Shown here piece after piece: positions 60,487 through 64,000 of a stretch of DNA of 64,000 nt (its first letter is position 1; the number at the start of each line of letters is the position of its first letter). The translations under genes were made by a program, and so were the position numbers. The DNA comes from Proteromonas lacertae (Eukaryota; Sar; Bigyra; Opalinata; Proteromonadidae). The notes under the pieces are model-generated. The model did not search any database and was not told where the DNA came from. It saw only the letters and a program-made list of their open reading frames with translations. Location: contig NGBS01000591.1 of assembly GCA_002245135.1 (NCBI GenBank), forward strand, positions 62,001 through 126,000, written 5' to 3'.

Positions 60487-60766
60487 GACGAAAATTGAGT
60501 AATATCGAGTTACTATATTAACATAATGAATTTGCCATACTTCTTTCCGACAATATGAATTGGGTTGTGTTGAATTACTTCATTTTTCGAAGGCTGGAGT
60601 GAAGAAAAATCTGTAGTGAAGAAAGAAATAAATTCCAGTTATCCATATAAGTGATGAATATAAAGATAACTAAGCAAATTATTGGCATTTTATTCTCACT
60701 CACTATATTTTTTAGAACAAAGAAGAAACGAAAAAAAAATGTTATATTATATTATTTGAACTATCC

Positions 60767-61840
60767 TTATATCCCCTTAATATCATCATAATCTACTAAA
60801 TCAACTGTGGTAGGAAGAAGAAAAGTTAAGTTAAAATGATCATTTCCAAAAACTTCTCTATTATATAAATAAATAAAAACAACAATAAACATACCTTATA
60901 GCAGCAGTTTTTGGCTTTCTTTCCAAAATTCGAGACTGCAAACGATCAATTTCTAAAATTCATTAAATAAATACAACATATACGATTATATCCAGTCATA
61001 ATATTTATCATCTGTGCAATAACAACATTTGACATAAATCCTATGTAGAACACAAATACAGCACCAACAACTACAATAAACATCAAATCTATTGAAATAA
61101 CATTATTAATTAAATTACCTCTTGGTTTTTCTGCACAAGGATATTGATCTGAACAATTACACAATCTTATAATAGTAATAACTAAACAAAACAGACAATA
61201 TAATCCAATATAAAATGATAATAAAATGAAATGTTTTTGATTTCTAATTGCTACACAATTATTAACCCATAGGACAATGATGATCCATCTTAACAATACA
61301 TCTACCACATTGTCTACAATGATGAGCTCGAGGAGGTTTGAACATAATACCACATTTCACACATCCTTCATGAATTGCTGTTTCATCAACTGGAGAAGCT
61401 TGCACAGGAACTATACCAGGATCAACAAACGATGCTATATATTTTTTAGTAATATTGTTTATACTGCGAATAAAAGAGAGGGAAATCATTACAGTAAAGA
61501 AAATGAAGAATAATCGCAATATTGTCATACCAGTAGAACCAATTCCCCATGGATTAATGATATAACTCTATATTCGTAGAAAATATCAACTACTTATACA
61601 AAAACGAATTTAATCGATATTAGATATACAATCCATTGGCCAACTATCATCATTATCCCATTTGTATCCCATAGAAAGTAGATTGGACCGTAGAACTTCC
61701 CTCTTCCACTTTTTATCAGAATTATTATAATCAAACATGTTTGATAATTCTTTTTGATTAATGATTGATAGCGTCATAACTATATTAGAACCAGTGAAGC
61801 TATGCTGTGTATTGTTATATGTACTATGCATTGAATTCAT
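60767..61840 (-). CDS. DHHC palmitoyltransferase
   Basis: A multi-pass enzyme S-acylating proteins. A transmembrane segment ([17 protein letters not shown]), a DPG motif ([10 protein letters not shown]) and the cysteine-rich domain [32 protein letters not shown] are followed by NNCVAIRN, two more membrane segments and a C-terminal exon ([15 protein letters not shown]) ending at 60767. Short introns near 60956-60984 and 60861-60897 keep frame. In the middle of DHHCP-WVNNC one extra base (61270) pushes the zero frame into a TAA, and the +1 frame continues perfectly. The N-terminal exon is unsettled; a 76-codon reading at 61610-61840 may belong to it, although it overlaps Get1 exon 1 on the other strand. 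An assembly error or a real frameshift are both possible. Confidence 0.75.
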
Positions 61841-62300
61841 ACCAAAAATTATATTATCACTAAAAGTATAATTTGTTATTATTTACTGAATAGAGTGAAT
61901 CTGCAAATCAAAAAGCATTGAAAATTCAAATAAAACATTTGCAAGAAATTGCAAAAGAAGTATTGTTATTATAATGTTTGAGGAATAGAATAACACAACT
62001 GATCGTTTTGTAGAGCATTCAAAAACACTCAGAAGCATTGATTACTTAAAGTCACAATTGAAAGGAGAAACAAAATCTACAGTTATATCTCAATTAATCA
62101 AATTCTTTGCCTTTGCGTTAAGATATATTCCAATACCATTTTTATTTTATTTTTTCTACGGAAAAAATCTAATTGAATTACCAGTCCAATGGTGTTACGG
62201 TTTAAGGTTTTTCTTGTCATCTCCAGGATGTAGAATTGGATTTGTTGGTATTAGTTTCTGGTTTATGTCCTGTAAGTATGTCACAAGCTTATATAAGTAA
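61762..62300 (+). CDS. GET1: Get1/WRB tail-anchored protein insertion receptor
   Basis: An ER receptor subunit for tail-anchored proteins. Exon 1 ([20 protein letters not shown]) gives the first membrane segment, ending before a 28-nt intron at about 61868. The cytosolic coiled coil NQKALKIQIKHLQEIAKE continues across a second 29-nt intron into VEHSKTLRSIDYLKSQLKGE. Two further membrane segments then follow: FFAFALRYIPIPFLFYFFYG and GIRFFLSSPGCRIGFVGIS-like sequence ending FWFMSC, with the family's Leu-Pro-x-x-Trp pattern between them (ELPVQWCYGL). About 160 residues, normal for the family. All three exons are in frame. Its first exon lies opposite the possible N-terminal exon of the DHHC gene. 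Confidence 0.75.
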
Positions 62301-62412
62301 ATTATAATTCTTTATTGTTTTTTATGCCAAAATCAAAAAGAGATTTAATAAAAGTTAGAATATTCTATATTCATATTACTTTATCAATATTAAAATTAAA
62401 TGTATAAATAAT

Positions 62413-63029
62413 TTACATATTTTGACGTGCTAAGAAGTATAGGTAAAATGGTGCATCGCTGTTACATAATATACAACCATTACAGTGAGATCTATGCAAC
62501 TCAACAACTTTTACTATAAAATTACAATATCTACAGTCCACAGCTATAGATAAAATTAATAAAGACATTTATACTAGGAGTTTGACAATATCTAAAATGG
62601 CAAAACAGATCTTGGAATGCTTTACATAGACGAGTATTAGGCTGTCTATTATCTAATGCTTTTTTCAATACACATAATATGAAATGGTGGTTTGTTCTAG
62701 CTATGGCACAGAGAGAAGTGAATAAATGAGTTGGGATATGGTTCTATTGAAAATATAAGTAAATAATTATTATACAAGACTACCAGCTGGACAAGGAATG
62801 ACTAGCTCGAGAGTAGAGTTCTTCAATGAAGATATATTTGTCTCTGGACTAATTATATGAACGCCGTTAGTTAAATAAAAGACATCAGTAGGGATATTTG
62901 TACTTCTACTTATTGTTTCTTTCAACGAAATATATGAATCTATTTCTTTAATTGTATAAGCTTGTATCTAGTCATTATAATCAGTAGAATAGTGTATACA
63001 TTACCATAAGATTTAATAAAAATAGACAT
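62413..63029 (-). CDS. Ubiquitin-like domain protein with C-terminal Cys cluster
   Basis: Exon 1 MSIFIKSYGN, a 32-nt intron (62968-62999), then TIKEIDSYISLKETISRSTN, IPTDVFYLTNGVHII and STLELVIPCPAG reproduce a ubiquitin fold in order (beta1, helix, IP turn, beta strands, final Gly). A second intron (about 40 nt) leads to a helical part (FILCVLKKALDNRQPNTRLC, KAFQDLFCHFRYCQTP), and after a third 31-nt intron come DCRYCNFIV and HCNGCILCNSDAP, which look zinc-binding. Between exon 3's first codons and the helix the zero frame hits AGC TAG and the +1 frame continues. It resembles ubiquitin-ribosomal or ubiquitin-like zinc proteins in layout, but I cannot assign a family. No Gly-Gly processing site is evident. 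Confidence 0.5.
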
Positions 63030-63479
63030 AACTCTTGTAGATGACTAAATCAAGGCAAAGAAACAATAGAATAAAAACAATTAAAGTTTGACTCAGATCG
63101 TGAAACAAAAATGACGAATCAGCTTTAATTTGATTTACCTTTTGTTTGATGTGATTTTTAATTGTGTAGAACTCATTATTTTTATGCTTCAATATACTAT
63201 AATGTAATTAAACAATTTATGTTGATGTAAATGAATATCTTTCTTGCTGTTATTAAGACATATCAATAGTAGAATGGAAATAAATTAAAGCAGTATTCGG
63301 ATAGAATATTGATAATAAATAAAGAAAATTAGACTTCTTCGAATAAATCAAAACAGTGCCATGTACTCGTAATATACATGACTTGAATAATAGTTTGATA
63401 CTGTTTTCACACCTCAATATTTGCACTATGATGATGAATTTAATTAAAATAAATATAGTCGTTTTTTAGTTTTTTCGTT
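63030..63479. other. Intergenic between divergent genes, no gene seen
   Basis: 450 bp of AT-rich sequence between the ubiquitin-like gene and the acidic gene. No RNA gene, repeat or ORF is supported. It must hold both promoters. Confidence 0.45.
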
Positions 63480-64000
63480 ATGAGTTTTTCAGATGATGAC
63501 TTTGACGATACATTCGTATATTCATTAATCCTAACTTCTTCATAGGGTGATGATACTGAAGGAAGAACTGAAGAAGAGACAAACAATAATAAATCAAGTT
63601 CTAAAGATAATGACACAGATGATTTTTTGAAAGATAATCCCAGTGAGATACAATTGAATGCAGAATACGCTAATATGGATCATAATCAACAAAATAATTC
63701 TACTGATCCTTCCACATCTGTAACTGACATTCCATCTCATTTATTGTCAGACAATTTTAATCAAAGTGATGTTAAAAATGAACCTTCTAACTCTAATCCT
63801 TTTTCAACCTCAGACGAGTTTGCTGAATCAAATAAAGAAAAATCTGATTTATCAAAACCATCACAACAAGATAATAACACTGAAGATGGCGAATTTGCTG
63901 ATGAGTCACAAACTCAATCCAATGCAACAGGAACAGAAAAGAGCAATACAGATGAGTTTGGAAGTAATGAGAATGAAAAGAAACAAGAAAGTAAAGAAGA
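63480..64000 (+). CDS. Acidic, Asn/Ser-rich protein, N-terminal part (partial)
   Basis: The ATG at 63480 starts MSFSDDDFDDTF. A 30-nt intron (about 63517-63546) follows, then GDDTEGRTEEETNNNKSS and a continuous open frame to the window edge. The chain is disordered and acidic, with repeated Asp-Glu-Phe/Asp-Asp-Phe motifs (DTDDF, TSDEFAES, EDGEFADES, NTDEFGSNE) and one Asn-Pro-Phe. Such short motifs bind clathrin-adaptor ear domains and EH domains, so an endocytic or trafficking accessory protein is possible. No folded domain has appeared before the sequence ends. The assignment rests on motifs only. Confidence 0.5.

Noticed and set aside
61610-61840. Independent 76-codon minus-strand gene
   Set aside because: It overlaps the first exon of Get1 on the opposite strand and lies directly upstream of the DHHC reading; at most it is the DHHC N-terminal exon, and it may be only an antisense shadow.
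1-64000. tRNA or rRNA genes
   Set aside because: I saw no cloverleaf with GGTTCGAATCC-type arms and no rRNA core sequence; a short tRNA could be missed by eye.

Overview
The window is nuclear DNA of a very AT-rich unicellular eukaryote that I cannot place in a lineage. It keeps respiring-type mitochondria, shown by lipoyl synthase, mitochondrial ribosomal protein uL15m and a Tom40-like pore. Its introns are tiny, mostly 26-40 nt GTAT...ATAG introns that put long ORFs back into frame when removed. Asn/Gln runs are common and host genes use all three standard stop codons. Genes are tightly packed, with several divergent pairs sharing 90-165 bp between start codons.

Layout. 1-5.6 kb: two secretory glycosyltransferase-like genes, a decayed remnant and a BTB-BACK-SPRY gene. 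6.0-8.2 kb: a decayed remnant and a damaged tubulin-chaperone E gene (CAP-Gly, LRR, ubiquitin-like). 8.2-29.5 kb: a nested transposon block. Its outer layer is a degraded Polinton/Maverick-like element with compact overlapping genes, an inverted partial duplication of its large structural-type gene, and an adenain-like cysteine protease. A hAT remnant and an unidentified coding fragment break the large gene.

The most striking object is a 10.18-kb DNA transposon (17249-27425) inserted inside the Polinton protease gene, just before the catalytic cysteine codon. It has ~120-bp terminal inverted repeats and a 5-bp CTACC target-site duplication. It carries a DD35E retroviral-type integrase gene with a host-style intron, its own Ulp1-type cysteine protease, a coding relic full of in-frame stops, and a 4-kb array of 256-bp units. 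Each unit contains an inverted pair of motifs resembling the transposon's own ends. Diverged ends of related elements, a MITE-like element and a short duplicate of the chaperone gene lie just to the right.

29.6-64 kb is ordinary gene-dense host DNA: a coiled-coil protein, uL15m, a giant Asn-rich protein that starts with a mitoribosomal mS33-like domain, COG4, GH20 hexosaminidase, lipoyl synthase, TRAP-alpha, an Elp5-like Elongator subunit, the inositol pyrophosphate kinase PPIP5K, 3-ketodihydrosphingosine reductase, a Tom40-like protein, an LRR pseudokinase, a GH47 mannosidase, a DHHC palmitoyltransferase, Get1/WRB, a ubiquitin-like protein and the start of an acidic protein. Secretory-pathway, lipid and mitochondrial housekeeping dominate. 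Several host genes here show breaks that are all in the +1 direction; these may be real or assembly errors.
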